64,000 nt of DNA, taken from contig JBGUEQ010000025.1 in assembly GCA_041821265.1 (NCBI GenBank), positions 4,132-68,131 on the forward strand, given 5' to 3'. The notes below the pieces were generated by a model. It saw only the letters and a list, made by a program, of their open reading frames with translations, was not told where the DNA came from and did no database searches. Origin of the DNA: Lachnotalea sp041821265. GTDB lineage: Bacteria > Bacillota > Clostridia > Lachnospirales > Lachnospiraceae. The translations under genes and the position numbers were made by a program. Positions 6,283 to 14,197 of this stretch are shown piece by piece (the stretch's first letter is position 1; every line of letters starts with the position of its first letter).

Positions 6283-7269
6283 GTGGGTATAAGAATGTAT
6301 TTGGGAATTGACATAAGTGTTCATAATGGTGATGTAAATGTGAAGCGGGTTCGGGATGCAGAATATAATTATATCATTATTCGAGCAGGTTATGGAAAGA
6401 ATAATATGGATCAAAAGTTTGAAATTAACGCGTTAGCCTGTGTCAATTTGAGCGTACCTTTTGGAATTTACTGGTTTAGTTATGCCTATACCGTTGAAAT
6501 GGCAAAACAAGAGGCTAAATATGCGATTGCCGCCGTTAGTAAATACAAAACTATCTGTCCAATCGCATATGACCTTGAATATGATTCAATCAGATATGCT
6601 CGATTAAAAGGAATAGAAATAACAAAAGACCTTGCCACGGCGATGGCAAAAGCGTTTTTAGAAGAAGTAGAGAGTGCTGGATATATTCCAATTTTATATA
6701 CAAATAATGATTATGAAATAAATTATTTTGATATGGATCAATTTACTTGTCATGTTTGGTATGCACGCTATAAATCGTCTATTTCTTCTACCGAAAAAGA
6801 ACATGCGTCAATTTGGCAAAAATCTAGCAAAGGTAGCATACCAGGAATAAACGGATATGTTGATATTAATGAATTTTACACAGATTTCGAACAGTCTGAA
6901 ACTATCATAGATGAGAATCAAGAAGTAAATTGTAACATTAATATTCTCAATTTCCAAAAAGCTTCAAATAATGATAATAATGGTAATAAATTAGTAGAAG
7001 ATGGTATAGATGGACCAAAGACTCAGTGGGTAAGAAAAAAAATCAATTTAAAAGCGAAAAGTATGGAGAAAGGGTATTTAACTGGAAGCACGGGTGAGGT
7101 TGTAGTGTGGTGGCAGACCAGATTAAATGAAATGGGATTTCCCACCAAAATAGATGGTCTTTTTGGGAAATCCAGTAGAAATAATACGCTTAAAATGCAG
7201 AAAAAATATAATTTATATATAGATGGTATAGCTGGATACAATAGCATTTCAACAGCCTTTTACAACTAA
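6283..7269 (+). CDS. GH25 lysozyme (muramidase) with C-terminal peptidoglycan-binding domain
   Basis: Residues 5-205 are a GH25 domain: GIDISVHNGDV with the first catalytic Asp, IIRAGYG, FGIYWFSYA, and PIAYDLEYDS with the catalytic Asp/Glu pair, ending with the beta-strand HVWYARY. The C-terminal 90 residues (EDGIDGPKTQWV, WWQTRLNEMGF, IDGLFGKSSRNNTLKMQ) form a peptidoglycan-binding PGB_1-like module. It cleaves the MurNAc-GlcNAc bond of the cell wall. No signal peptide is present, which is common for phage-derived or holin-released enzymes. The start could be GTG 6283 or ATG 6295; the latter gives MYLGIDIS, the usual N-terminus. No other phage genes are nearby. Confidence 0.9.
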   Translation: MGIRMYLGIDISVHNGDVNVKRVRDAEYNYIIIRAGYGKNNMDQKFEINALACVNLSVPFGIYWFSYAYTVEMAKQEAKYAIAAVSKYKTICPIAYDLEYDSIRYARLKGIEITKDLATAMAKAFLEEVESAGYIPILYTNNDYEINYFDMDQFTCHVWYARYKSSISSTEKEHASIWQKSSKGSIPGINGYVDINEFYTDFEQSETIIDENQEVNCNINILNFQKASNNDNNGNKLVEDGIDGPKTQWVRKKINLKAKSMEKGYLTGSTGEVVVWWQTRLNEMGFPTKIDGLFGKSSRNNTLKMQKKYNLYIDGIAGYNSISTAFYN

Positions 7270-7305
7270 CTAGAATTAAAAGATCAAGAGTTAAAATGCT
7301 AGCTA

Positions 7306-7388
7306 ATGAATAATGTGCCAGTCAATTACCGAACGGATTAGCTTAATTGTATATTCTGGCACATTATGAATAGTATGGCTAAACTGTC
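7306..7388 (-). repeat. Dispersed repeat family B, copy 2 (inverted)
   Basis: In reverse complement it reads ACAGTTTAGCCATACTATTC, then TGTGCCAG and later CTGGCACATTATTCAT, matching the copies at 2714 and 62119. Confidence 0.65.
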
Positions 7389-7420
7389 AAATAAAAAGTA
7401 TTGAATTTATTTAAATATAC

Positions 7421-7449
7421 TTGACAATTAATAAAATATCATATAACAT
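7421..7449 (+). promoter_or_regulatory. Possible sigma-A promoter ahead of amtB
   Basis: TTGACA (7421-7426), a 17-bp spacer and a weak -10, TAACAT (7444-7449). A terminator begins at 7464, within a few bases of the expected transcription start, so the leader would be attenuated if this promoter drives amtB. Confidence 0.4.
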
Positions 7450-7463
7450 ACAAAATGAACAAA

Positions 7464-7505
7464 GCAAAGGGGCTTGAGTGTATCTCAAGACCTCTTTGCG
7501 TTTTT
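7464..7505 (+). terminator. Strong intrinsic terminator between the lysozyme gene and amtB
   Basis: GCAAAGGGG plus CTTGAG (7464-7478) pair with CTCAAG and CCTCTTTGC (7484-7499), one bulged base, loop of five, then GTTTTT. It may end lysozyme transcription or act as an attenuator for amtB. Confidence 0.75.
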
Positions 7506-7598
7506 GCGCAAATTTTTAGAAAAATATAAAAGCTTAGCTAAAAAAGATACTAATTATATGATTATATTGTTTTGCATGTTAGCATACAAGGAGGAAAA

Positions 7599-8840
7599 AT
7601 GAATACTGGAGATACAGCATTTATGATGATTGCATCGGCTATGGTGCTATTTATGACACCGGGGTTAGCCTTTTTTTATGGAGGTTTAGTAAGAAGAAAG
7701 AATGTATTAAATACAATGATGTCTTCTTTTTTTATCATGGGTTTAGCGTCTGCAATGTGGGTGCTTGGAGGTTATTCCCTTAGTTTTGGAGGCAATATTG
7801 GTGGAATTATTGGTACTTTAAAATGGGCAGGTTTAAACGGAGTGGGCACAGAAGTGGGTCCATATGCTAATAGCATTCCTCACCTTTCATTTGTAATGTT
7901 TCAAATGATGTTTGCAATCATTACGCCAGCACTTATTACTGGATCAGTTGAGGGGCGTATGAATTTTAAAGCGCTGTTTATTTTTGTTGTCCTTTGGTCA
8001 ATTATTGTGTATTATCCACTTGCACATATGGTATGGGGACAAGGTGGTTTTCTAGGTGAAGTATTAGGTTCTGTTGATTTTGCAGGCGGAAATGTAGTGC
8101 ATATAGCATCAGGTGTTAGTGGGTTGGTATTATCAATCATGGTAGGCAAGAGACACGGATTTAATAAAGTAAGCTATAGGATTCATAATGTACCATTTGT
8201 GTTATTGGGAACATCAATTCTTTGGTTTGGTTGGTTTGGGTTTAATGCAGGAAGTGCACTTGGTGCAAGTGGACTAGCAGTACATGCTTTTGCAGCAACA
8301 AATATTTCAGCAGCATTTGCTATGTTGTCATGGATGCTGATTGATGTGATCAAAGAAGGAAAGCCTACCGTAGTAGGAGCTGCAACTGGTGCAGTGTTAG
8401 GTTTAGTAGCAATAACCCCAGGAGCTGGATTTGTTCCAATATGGGCATCTATCATTATAGGGTTATTAGTTAGTCCAATTTGTTATTTTACAATGTCAGT
8501 TGTAAAAAGTCATTTTGGTTACGATGATGCTTTAGATGCATTTGGTTGTCATGGTGTTGGCGGTATCTGGGGTGGAATTGCGACAGGTATTTTTGCAAAC
8601 AGATCAGTGAATGATTTTGCAAGATGGGACGGATTAATATATGGTGATTATCACCTATTTGTAGCTCAACTTTTTAGTATTGTGATTACAATTGGTATTG
8701 CGGTAACTGGAACATTTGTTTGTGCTTCGTTAATTAAGCTTTTCATACCATTACGTGTATCAGAAGATGAAGAGAAAAAGGGACTTGATATCACGCAACA
8801 TGGCGAAAATGCATATCCATCCTTTAACGGTTTGGATTAA
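7599..8840 (+). CDS. amtB: Ammonium transporter AmtB
   Basis: About 413 residues with eleven predicted membrane segments. Family hallmarks: the N-terminal GDTAFMMIASAMVLFMTPGLAFFYGG, read in parts, the Amt signature DFAGGNVVHIASGVSG with the first pore histidine, and FGCHGVGGIWGG with the second. It conducts ammonium/ammonia across the membrane. ATG 7599 is the start (AAGGAGG at 7588-7594); an upstream TTG would include the ribosome binding site itself. It is followed 27 bases later by glnK, which codes for the PII protein that plugs the AmtB trimer, so the two form an operon, presumably induced under nitrogen limitation. Confidence 0.95.
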   Translation: MNTGDTAFMMIASAMVLFMTPGLAFFYGGLVRRKNVLNTMMSSFFIMGLASAMWVLGGYSLSFGGNIGGIIGTLKWAGLNGVGTEVGPYANSIPHLSFVMFQMMFAIITPALITGSVEGRMNFKALFIFVVLWSIIVYYPLAHMVWGQGGFLGEVLGSVDFAGGNVVHIASGVSGLVLSIMVGKRHGFNKVSYRIHNVPFVLLGTSILWFGWFGFNAGSALGASGLAVHAFAATNISAAFAMLSWMLIDVIKEGKPTVVGAATGAVLGLVAITPGAGFVPIWASIIIGLLVSPICYFTMSVVKSHFGYDDALDAFGCHGVGGIWGGIATGIFANRSVNDFARWDGLIYGDYHLFVAQLFSIVITIGIAVTGTFVCASLIKLFIPLRVSEDEEKKGLDITQHGENAYPSFNGLD

Positions 8841-8867
8841 TAGAGCGCGAATGGAGGAAATAAAGCT

Positions 8868-9212
8868 ATGATAAAGATAGAAGCAATTGTAAGGGAAGAT
8901 AAATATGAAGAAGTTAAATCAGCACTGAATGAAATGGGAGTGCATGGTATTACCGTATCACAAGTTATGGGATGTGGAATACAAAAAGGTTACACAAGCA
9001 CAATTAGAGGTTCTAAGGTAGACATTAATATGCTTGCTAAAATAAAATTTGAAATTGTAGTTTCATCGATTGAATGGGTAGACAAAACGGTGGAAGCAAT
9101 CAGTAAAAGTGCTTATACAGGAAATCATGGAGATGGGAAAATATTTGTGTATGAACTTATGGATGCGGTAAGAATTCGAACAGGAGAACATGGAGAAGAT
9201 GCCATCCACTAA
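8868..9212 (+). CDS. glnK: PII nitrogen regulatory protein GlnK
   Basis: A 114-residue PII protein: MIKIEAIVREDKYEEVKSAL start (read in parts), T-loop GCGIQKGYTSTIRGSK, KIKFEIVV strand and B/C-loop TGNHGDGKIFVYEL with RIRTGEHGEDA. PII trimers bind ATP, ADP and 2-oxoglutarate and block AmtB when nitrogen is plentiful. The T-loop lacks the tyrosine that is uridylylated in proteobacterial GlnB/GlnK (here STIRG in place of LYRG), so control is likely by ligand binding alone. GGAGG lies upstream of ATG 8868. Second gene of the amtB operon. Confidence 0.93.
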   Translation: MIKIEAIVREDKYEEVKSALNEMGVHGITVSQVMGCGIQKGYTSTIRGSKVDINMLAKIKFEIVVSSIEWVDKTVEAISKSAYTGNHGDGKIFVYELMDAVRIRTGEHGEDAIH

Positions 9213-9245
9213 GTAAATATACCAAATGAAATTAATTTGCAATAG

Positions 9246-9290
9246 ATAGCAAGTAGACAAGGTCAGTGCGCCTTATTTACTTGCTATTTT
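9246..9290 (+). terminator. Terminator of the amtB-glnK operon
   Basis: ATAGCAAGTA (9246-9255) pairs with TACTTGCTAT (9278-9287), with an inner AAGG/CCTT, followed by TTTT. Confidence 0.75.
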
Positions 9291-9292
9291 AA

Positions 9293-9659
9293 TACTCGAA
9301 CCGCAATCATGGGTTTGTAGGGTAGATAATTTAGATTAAAACGGTATTAATACCTTAACGTGAAAATACATTATTGTTTATGAGATTGCAAGTAAAAATA
9401 TAAAATGTTAATTAAAATTTTATATTTAAATATGCTAGTTAATTGATTTGATGTAAGATGTTGCGTATACTATAGATAGATGAATTTAATAATTTACTTC
9501 TCTTTTGCATTTAGCGTTATGCAATATGTTGGAGATAAAAATGTTGTTTTACATTTTTCATATATGCTAAACCGTTTTTACATAAGCTGAATTTATGCAT
9601 AATGGTATTTTGGGTAATTATTACATTAATTTGCATTAACAATATAAGGAGAAAATCAA
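9293..9659 (+). promoter_or_regulatory. Gene-free leader with a promoter ahead of exoA
   Basis: A good sigma-A match is TTGATT (9443-9448), 17-bp spacer, TATACT (9466-9471). This gives an untranslated leader of about 180 bases before exoA. I see no strong hairpin, repeat copy or ORF in the rest of the stretch. Confidence 0.5.
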
Positions 9660-10418
9660 GTGAAGTTAGTATCGTGGAATGTAAATGGTATAAGAGCTTG
9701 TGTGCAGAAAGGTTTTATGGATTTTTTTGAAAATATTGATGCTGATATATTTTGTATACAAGAAAGCAAAATGCAAGAGGGGCAGCTTGAGTTAATCTTA
9801 GAGGGATATAATCAATATTGGAATTATGCTGTGAAAAAGGGATATTCTGGAACTGCTATTTTTTCTAAAAAAAAGCCGCTTTCAGTTTATAATGGCATTG
9901 GAATAGAAGAACATGATAATGAAGGTAGAGTTATAACGTTAGAATTTGAACAGTTTTATATGATAACAGTTTATGTGCCAAATTCCCAAAATGAACTTGC
10001 TAGATTAGACTATCGTCTTAAATGGGAAGATGATTTCCAAACTTATTTAAATAAGCTTGAAGAAACTAAACCAGTTATTGTTTGCGGAGATTTGAATGTA
10101 GCTCATAAAGAAATAGATTTAAAAAATCCAAAGGCTAATAGAAAAAATGCGGGGTTTTCAGATGAAGAAAGAGGAAAATTTACTCAATTATTAGAATCAG
10201 GATTTACCGATACATTTAGATATTTATATCCAAATCAAGCGGAGATTTATTCTTGGTGGTCATACAGATTTAGCGCAAGAAGCAAAAATGCAGGATGGAG
10301 AATTGATTATTTTCTTACGTCAAATATGTTAAAGGATAAAATAAAAGAGGCAAAGATTCATACGGATATTATGGGATCGGATCATTGTCCGGTAGAATTA
10401 GAAATTGCTTTGGATTAA
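9660..10418 (+). CDS. exoA: Exodeoxyribonuclease III (AP endonuclease ExoA)
   Basis: A 252-residue endonuclease/exonuclease/phosphatase-fold protein of the Xth family. Visible motifs: LVSWNVNGIRA, IFCIQESKMQ with the metal-binding Glu, YSGTAIFSKKKPL, VYVPNSQNELARLDYR, GDLNVAHKEIDL, and the catalytic C-terminus MGSDHCPVELEI. It nicks DNA at abasic sites and removes 3' blocks in base-excision repair. The start is GTG 9660 with AAGGAG (9646-9651) upstream. It stands alone; length is normal for the family. Confidence 0.95.
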   Translation: MKLVSWNVNGIRACVQKGFMDFFENIDADIFCIQESKMQEGQLELILEGYNQYWNYAVKKGYSGTAIFSKKKPLSVYNGIGIEEHDNEGRVITLEFEQFYMITVYVPNSQNELARLDYRLKWEDDFQTYLNKLEETKPVIVCGDLNVAHKEIDLKNPKANRKNAGFSDEERGKFTQLLESGFTDTFRYLYPNQAEIYSWWSYRFSARSKNAGWRIDYFLTSNMLKDKIKEAKIHTDIMGSDHCPVELEIALD

Positions 10419-10465
10419 TAGTTGCTATAATATGGAGAAAAATAAAATGTTGATTTTTGTTTGGA

Positions 10466-10508
10466 CAAAAAAATAGCACAAACCAATATTAATACTGTAT
10501 TTGTACTA
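10466..10508 (-). terminator. Terminator of the tRNA-Thr gene
   Basis: On the minus strand TAGTACAAA (10508-10500) pairs with TTTGTGCTA (10482-10474), followed by a run of T. Confidence 0.65.
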
Positions 10509-10518
10509 TATTATATAA

Positions 10519-10591
10519 AGCTTCTAGCGTGATTCGAACACGGGACCCCTTCATTACGAATGAAGTGCTCTACCAGCTGAGCTATAGAAGC
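10519..10591 (-). tRNA. tRNA-Thr (anticodon CGU)
   Basis: The minus strand folds as a cloverleaf: acceptor GCTTCTA with TAGAAGC, D-arm GCTC AGCTGGTA GAGC, anticodon stem CTTCA/TGAAG with loop TTCGTAA (anticodon CGT on the DNA), variable GGGTC and T-arm with GTTCGAATC. The anticodon reads ACG (threonine). CCA is not encoded. A promoter lies upstream and a terminator downstream. Confidence 0.95.
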
Positions 10592-10617
10592 TTGCCGAAA
10601 AAAAACAGCTATATATG

Positions 10618-10645
10618 ATTATAATACATTTTGAAAAATTTGCAA
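10618..10645 (-). promoter_or_regulatory. Promoter of the tRNA-Thr gene
   Basis: On the minus strand TTGCAA (10645-10640), a 16-bp spacer and TATAAT (10623-10618), about 30 bases before the tRNA 5' end. Confidence 0.65.
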
Positions 10646-10874
10646 GAGTTTTTTGAAATAAATACAATTTTAATTTTAAATAGTAGATTAATGATAAAGA
10701 CTTAAATATTAATTCAAATAATTCAAGTTTTGAAAAAAACAAAAATTATCTAACACAGTAAGGTGTTGGATTAACATGGTAATTATTAACTTATTAAAAA
10801 TTAATAAATTTTAGGTCTAATAATGTTGATTAATGTATAATATGAATAATAAAAAAGAAAGAAAAGGAATGAAT

Positions 10875-12614
10875 ATGAAATTATTAAATAATTTAAGCGT
10901 TACAAAAAAGCTGGCATCACTTTATGTTCCAACAGTTGTGGCACTAGTACTGCTATTAATACTTTTTATTTACGATACTACAAATATTAATAATATAACA
11001 AAAAAAGCTTATTATGACGAGCTTTACGTAAGTACAGGCTTGATTTTAAATGCGGATCGTGATTTTTATCAAGCGGCAGTTGCAGAAAAGGAGCTCGTTC
11101 TTAGTAAAACGACGCTAGAGGATCAAAGAAGAGAAGAACTTATTACGGATTATAATGATAATTTAAAACAAACTACGGATCGTGTGGGACAAGCAGTAGA
11201 TAATATTAAGAGTAATACGGCACTTTATAGTGAATTTAAATATTCTACAACACAACAAACAATGCAGCAGTTATATGATTCTTTTTGCACAAAAATGCAG
11301 ACATGGGAAAGTTCCTATGATATAGTTACTCTAACAGGAGATCTAGATGCTCATGTATCCGCGTTTGATGAAGCAAGGGCTGATATTAATTCCATGACAG
11401 AATTGTTAGATGAATATGCGGATGCTACATCTCAGTCGATTAAAGAAGATATTGTTGCTAAAATTATAGCTGCGACTTGTGGAATTATTATAGTCATTTT
11501 TGCAATTTCACTACTGGCTGCATATATTATTCAATATTTGAAAAAAAATATTATTAATACAACGAATAATATGATTTTATTATCAAATAATGATTTATCT
11601 TTTGAAGCATATCATGTGGATTCTAAAGATGAAATTGGTGTACTATCTACTTCGGTGAACACATTAATAGATTCATTAAGAGGGATAGTATCGTTATTGG
11701 ATATTACTTCAAATAAACTTAATAATTCCTCCACCACCATGGGGAAAAACTCAGATGAAATTACTATATCTATGAATGAAATAGCAAATACGGTTGGAGA
11801 AATTGCAGAATCTGCAAGTCAGCAGGCTCAAGATTCAGAACATGTAGCCAAAGAATTTGATAGTTTAGGACAAGTAATAGAACAAAGTGTAACAAGTACG
11901 AAGAAGCTTTACAAAGCTAGCAATCAGATTCAAGCAGTTAGTAAGGAGGGGTTAGAAACAGTTATAGAACTTTCTAGTATAACAGCGGCTAATCAGATAT
12001 CTTTCGAGTTGATTTTTGATACGATTCGTAATACAAATGAGAGTGCAGGTAAAATTGGTGAAGTGAGTGATATTATTGCCAGTATAGCACAGCAAACGAA
12101 TCTTCTTGCATTGAATGCTGCGATTGAAGCAGCTAGAGCTGGAGAATCAGGTAAAGGGTTTGCAGTGGTTGCTGAAGAAATCAGAAAGTTAGCGGAACAA
12201 TCTGCTCAATCTACTAGTTCCATTCATACTATTTTGGAGGTATTACAGAATCAAATCTCTAACGCCAATACACAAAGTAGTCAGGTGAAAGAAGCGGTAC
12301 AACGACAAGCCATAAGCGTAGATGAAACAAAAGAAAGATATACAACAATTGTTGATACGCTTGAGACCGTGAATCAAGAGATTAAAATATTGGATTCAGT
12401 AAGTCGCGATATGGAACAAAGTCGTTTACAAGTTGTTGATATAATAACATCTCTATCAGCTATAGCAGAAGAAAATGCTGCTAGTACAGAAGAAACATCA
12501 GCCACTACCCAAGAAGTGTTAGCTTCAATGATAACTATTAATGAAGCAGTAACAGAAGTGGATCAACTAGCAACTGAGCTAAATGAAGTGATTGCAAAGT
12601 TTAAACTAAATTAA
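10875..12614 (+). CDS. Methyl-accepting chemotaxis protein
   Basis: About 579 residues. A membrane segment near the N-terminus (YVPTVVALVLLLILFIY) is followed by a helical extracellular ligand-binding region of about 160 residues, a second membrane segment (IIAATCGIIIVIFAISLLAA), a HAMP domain and a cytoplasmic signalling domain with the hairpin tip IAQQTNLLALNAAIEAARAG and VVAEEIRKLAEQS. It passes signals to CheA/CheW to control motility. I chose ATG 10875 with AAAAGGA six bases upstream over upstream ATGs at 10833 and 10869. The ligand cannot be told. It is monocistronic; a second, broken receptor lies at 27900-29256. Confidence 0.92.
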   Translation: MKLLNNLSVTKKLASLYVPTVVALVLLLILFIYDTTNINNITKKAYYDELYVSTGLILNADRDFYQAAVAEKELVLSKTTLEDQRREELITDYNDNLKQTTDRVGQAVDNIKSNTALYSEFKYSTTQQTMQQLYDSFCTKMQTWESSYDIVTLTGDLDAHVSAFDEARADINSMTELLDEYADATSQSIKEDIVAKIIAATCGIIIVIFAISLLAAYIIQYLKKNIINTTNNMILLSNNDLSFEAYHVDSKDEIGVLSTSVNTLIDSLRGIVSLLDITSNKLNNSSTTMGKNSDEITISMNEIANTVGEIAESASQQAQDSEHVAKEFDSLGQVIEQSVTSTKKLYKASNQIQAVSKEGLETVIELSSITAANQISFELIFDTIRNTNESAGKIGEVSDIIASIAQQTNLLALNAAIEAARAGESGKGFAVVAEEIRKLAEQSAQSTSSIHTILEVLQNQISNANTQSSQVKEAVQRQAISVDETKERYTTIVDTLETVNQEIKILDSVSRDMEQSRLQVVDIITSLSAIAEENAASTEETSATTQEVLASMITINEAVTEVDQLATELNEVIAKFKLN

Positions 12615-12632
12615 ATAATTTATATTCTGACG

Positions 12633-12661
12633 TTGAAATGATATTTTCATAGTGGTATGAT
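12633..12661 (+). promoter_or_regulatory. Sigma-A promoter of the purH-like gene
   Basis: TTGAAA (12633-12638), 17-bp spacer and TATGAT (12656-12661). The transcript would run through the family A repeat and then the riboswitch. Confidence 0.6.
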
Positions 12662-12670
12662 ATAAATAAT

Positions 12671-12760
12671 GTAACTATTCAGAACCCACTAAAGCAAGGT
12701 GTATTGCAAAGCAAAATCCTGAGTTTTATAGCGCTAACTATGAAGGTACTGAAAAGTCAC
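12671..12760 (+). repeat. Dispersed repeat family A, 90-bp copy inside a leader
   Basis: Starts GTAACTATTCAGAACCC and ends GAAGGTACTGAAAAGTCAC. The right end is degraded (AAGTCAC in place of TAGTTAC). It lies between the promoter and the riboswitch of the purH-like gene. Confidence 0.75.
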
Positions 12761-12773
12761 TAAATAATTATAT

Positions 12774-12861
12774 TACTGACGGAAGTGGAATGAACCACAT
12801 GAAGTATAATTATTATGAGCCGACCGTCTGGGCAATTTGCCTAGATAGTTGGCTCTTTTTT
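12774..12861 (+). promoter_or_regulatory. ZTP (pfl) riboswitch with terminator
   Basis: A first hairpin GTGGAATGAACCAC (12785-12798) is followed by GAGCCGACC, the conserved CCGTCTGGGCA (about 12824-12834), and the return arm GTTGGCTC with TTTTTT (12848-12861). CCGCCTGGGCA-like sequence in the second hairpin loop, with a leading GTGG..CCAC hairpin, is the hallmark of ZTP/ZMP riboswitches, which sense a purine-pathway intermediate that builds up when formyl-tetrahydrofolate is short. The gene behind it uses formyl-tetrahydrofolate, which agrees. Confidence 0.78.
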
Positions 12862-12880
12862 AATAGGAAAGGTGTATAGT

Positions 12881-14053
12881 ATGAAAGAATACGAATTGAA
12901 ATACGGATGCAATCCAAACCAAAAACCAGCAAGAGTTTATTCGGAAAATAATGATTTACCATTTGAAATCTTAAATGGAAGACCAGGATATATTAATTTG
13001 TTAGATGCATTAAACAGTTGGCAATTAGTAAAAGAATTGAAAGAGGTAACACAATTAGCAGCAGCGGCATCATTTAAACACGTAAGTCCGGCAGGGGCAG
13101 CTGTAGCAATACCATTAAGCACAACAATGAAGAAAATATATTTTGCGGAGGATGTGGAATTATCGAATATAGCAACGGCATATATTCGAGCTAGAGGTAC
13201 TGACAGGTTATCATCTTATGGAGATTTTGTTGCTTTGTCTGAGGAATGTGACAAGCAGACAGCGCAAGTTTTACTAAGGGAAGTTTCGGATGGCATTATT
13301 GCGCCAAGTTATTCAACAGAAGCGATTGAAATATTAAAGAAAAAGCGAAAAGGAACTTACGTTGTTATAAAAATTAATGAAAACTATCAGCCAAATGAGA
13401 TGGAAATGAAGGACGTATTTGGGATTACATTTGAACAAAGTCGAAATAATATAAAAATCAAAGAGGAAATGCTTCATAATATAGTAACAGAAAACAAATC
13501 AATTCCTACGAATGCCAAATTAGATTTGGTTATTTCATTAATTACGCTAAAATATACACAGTCTAATTCTGTATGTTATGTAAAAGATGGACAGACAATT
13601 GGGATTGGTGCTGGTCAACAATCGAGAATACATTGTACAAGGCTTGCAGGTAGTAAGGCTGATGGATGGTTCTTAAGACAAAATACTAAGGTTATAAATT
13701 TGAATTTCAAAGAAGGAATTACAAGAGCTGAAAGAGATAATGCGATAGATGTATATATATCGGAGGAAGCAAATGATATCCTTAAGGATGGCATGTGGCA
13801 AACCGTATTCACAAAGAAGCCTGAAGTGTTTTCAAAACAAGAAAAAGAAGCATGGCTTGAAAATCTGGTTGAAGTTTCATTAGGATCCGATGCATTTTTT
13901 CCGTTTGGAGATAATATTGAAAGAGCAAATAAAAGTGGAGTGAAATATATTGTACAAGCAGGTGGATCGGTTAGAGATGATCATGTTATAGACACTTGCA
14001 ATAAATACAATATTGCAATGGCCTTTACGGGAGTAAGATTATTTCATCACTAA
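12881..14053 (+). CDS. purH: AICAR formyltransferase (stand-alone, PurH C-terminal type)
   Basis: About 390 residues: YGCNPNQKPARVY, SFKHVSPAGAAVA, IGIGAGQQSRIHCTRLA and SDAFFPFGDNIERANKSGVKYIVQAGGSVRD are hallmarks of the AICAR transformylase domain of PurH. It adds a formyl group from 10-formyl-tetrahydrofolate to AICAR, the penultimate step of IMP synthesis. The IMP cyclohydrolase (MGS-like) domain of ordinary PurH is absent, so ring closure must be done by a separate enzyme. I chose ATG 12881 (AAAGGTG at 12868-12874) over an upstream GTG at 12872. Expression is controlled by the ZTP riboswitch just upstream. Confidence 0.92.
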   Translation: MKEYELKYGCNPNQKPARVYSENNDLPFEILNGRPGYINLLDALNSWQLVKELKEVTQLAAAASFKHVSPAGAAVAIPLSTTMKKIYFAEDVELSNIATAYIRARGTDRLSSYGDFVALSEECDKQTAQVLLREVSDGIIAPSYSTEAIEILKKKRKGTYVVIKINENYQPNEMEMKDVFGITFEQSRNNIKIKEEMLHNIVTENKSIPTNAKLDLVISLITLKYTQSNSVCYVKDGQTIGIGAGQQSRIHCTRLAGSKADGWFLRQNTKVINLNFKEGITRAERDNAIDVYISEEANDILKDGMWQTVFTKKPEVFSKQEKEAWLENLVEVSLGSDAFFPFGDNIERANKSGVKYIVQAGGSVRDDHVIDTCNKYNIAMAFTGVRLFHH

Positions 14054-14060
14054 CATATTT

Positions 14061-14101
14061 AAAAGGCTTATAAGCCAAATGGTTTGCAATATAAGCCTTT
14101 T
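14061..14101 (+). terminator. Terminator of the purH-like gene
   Basis: Perfect 12-bp stem AAAAGGCTTATA (14061-14072) with TATAAGCCTTTT (14090-14101). Confidence 0.8.
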
Positions 14102-14197
14102 AGAAGTTAGATGTAAGCGGTGATAATTAATTCGATTTGTATATATTTTAAAAAGTTAACAGGAAAAAGCATAATTAGTTGGGTTTTAAACACTCTT

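Noticed and set aside
6283..7269. Prophage
   Set aside because: The GH25 lysozyme has no neighbouring holin, tail, capsid or integrase genes.
7464..7505. ANTAR-type antitermination site at the amtB leader
   Set aside because: Only one hairpin is present, with a five-base loop; the paired hairpins with conserved hexaloops are not visible.
10554..10742. 62-codon minus-strand ORF
   Set aside because: It reads through the tRNA-Thr gene and its promoter.
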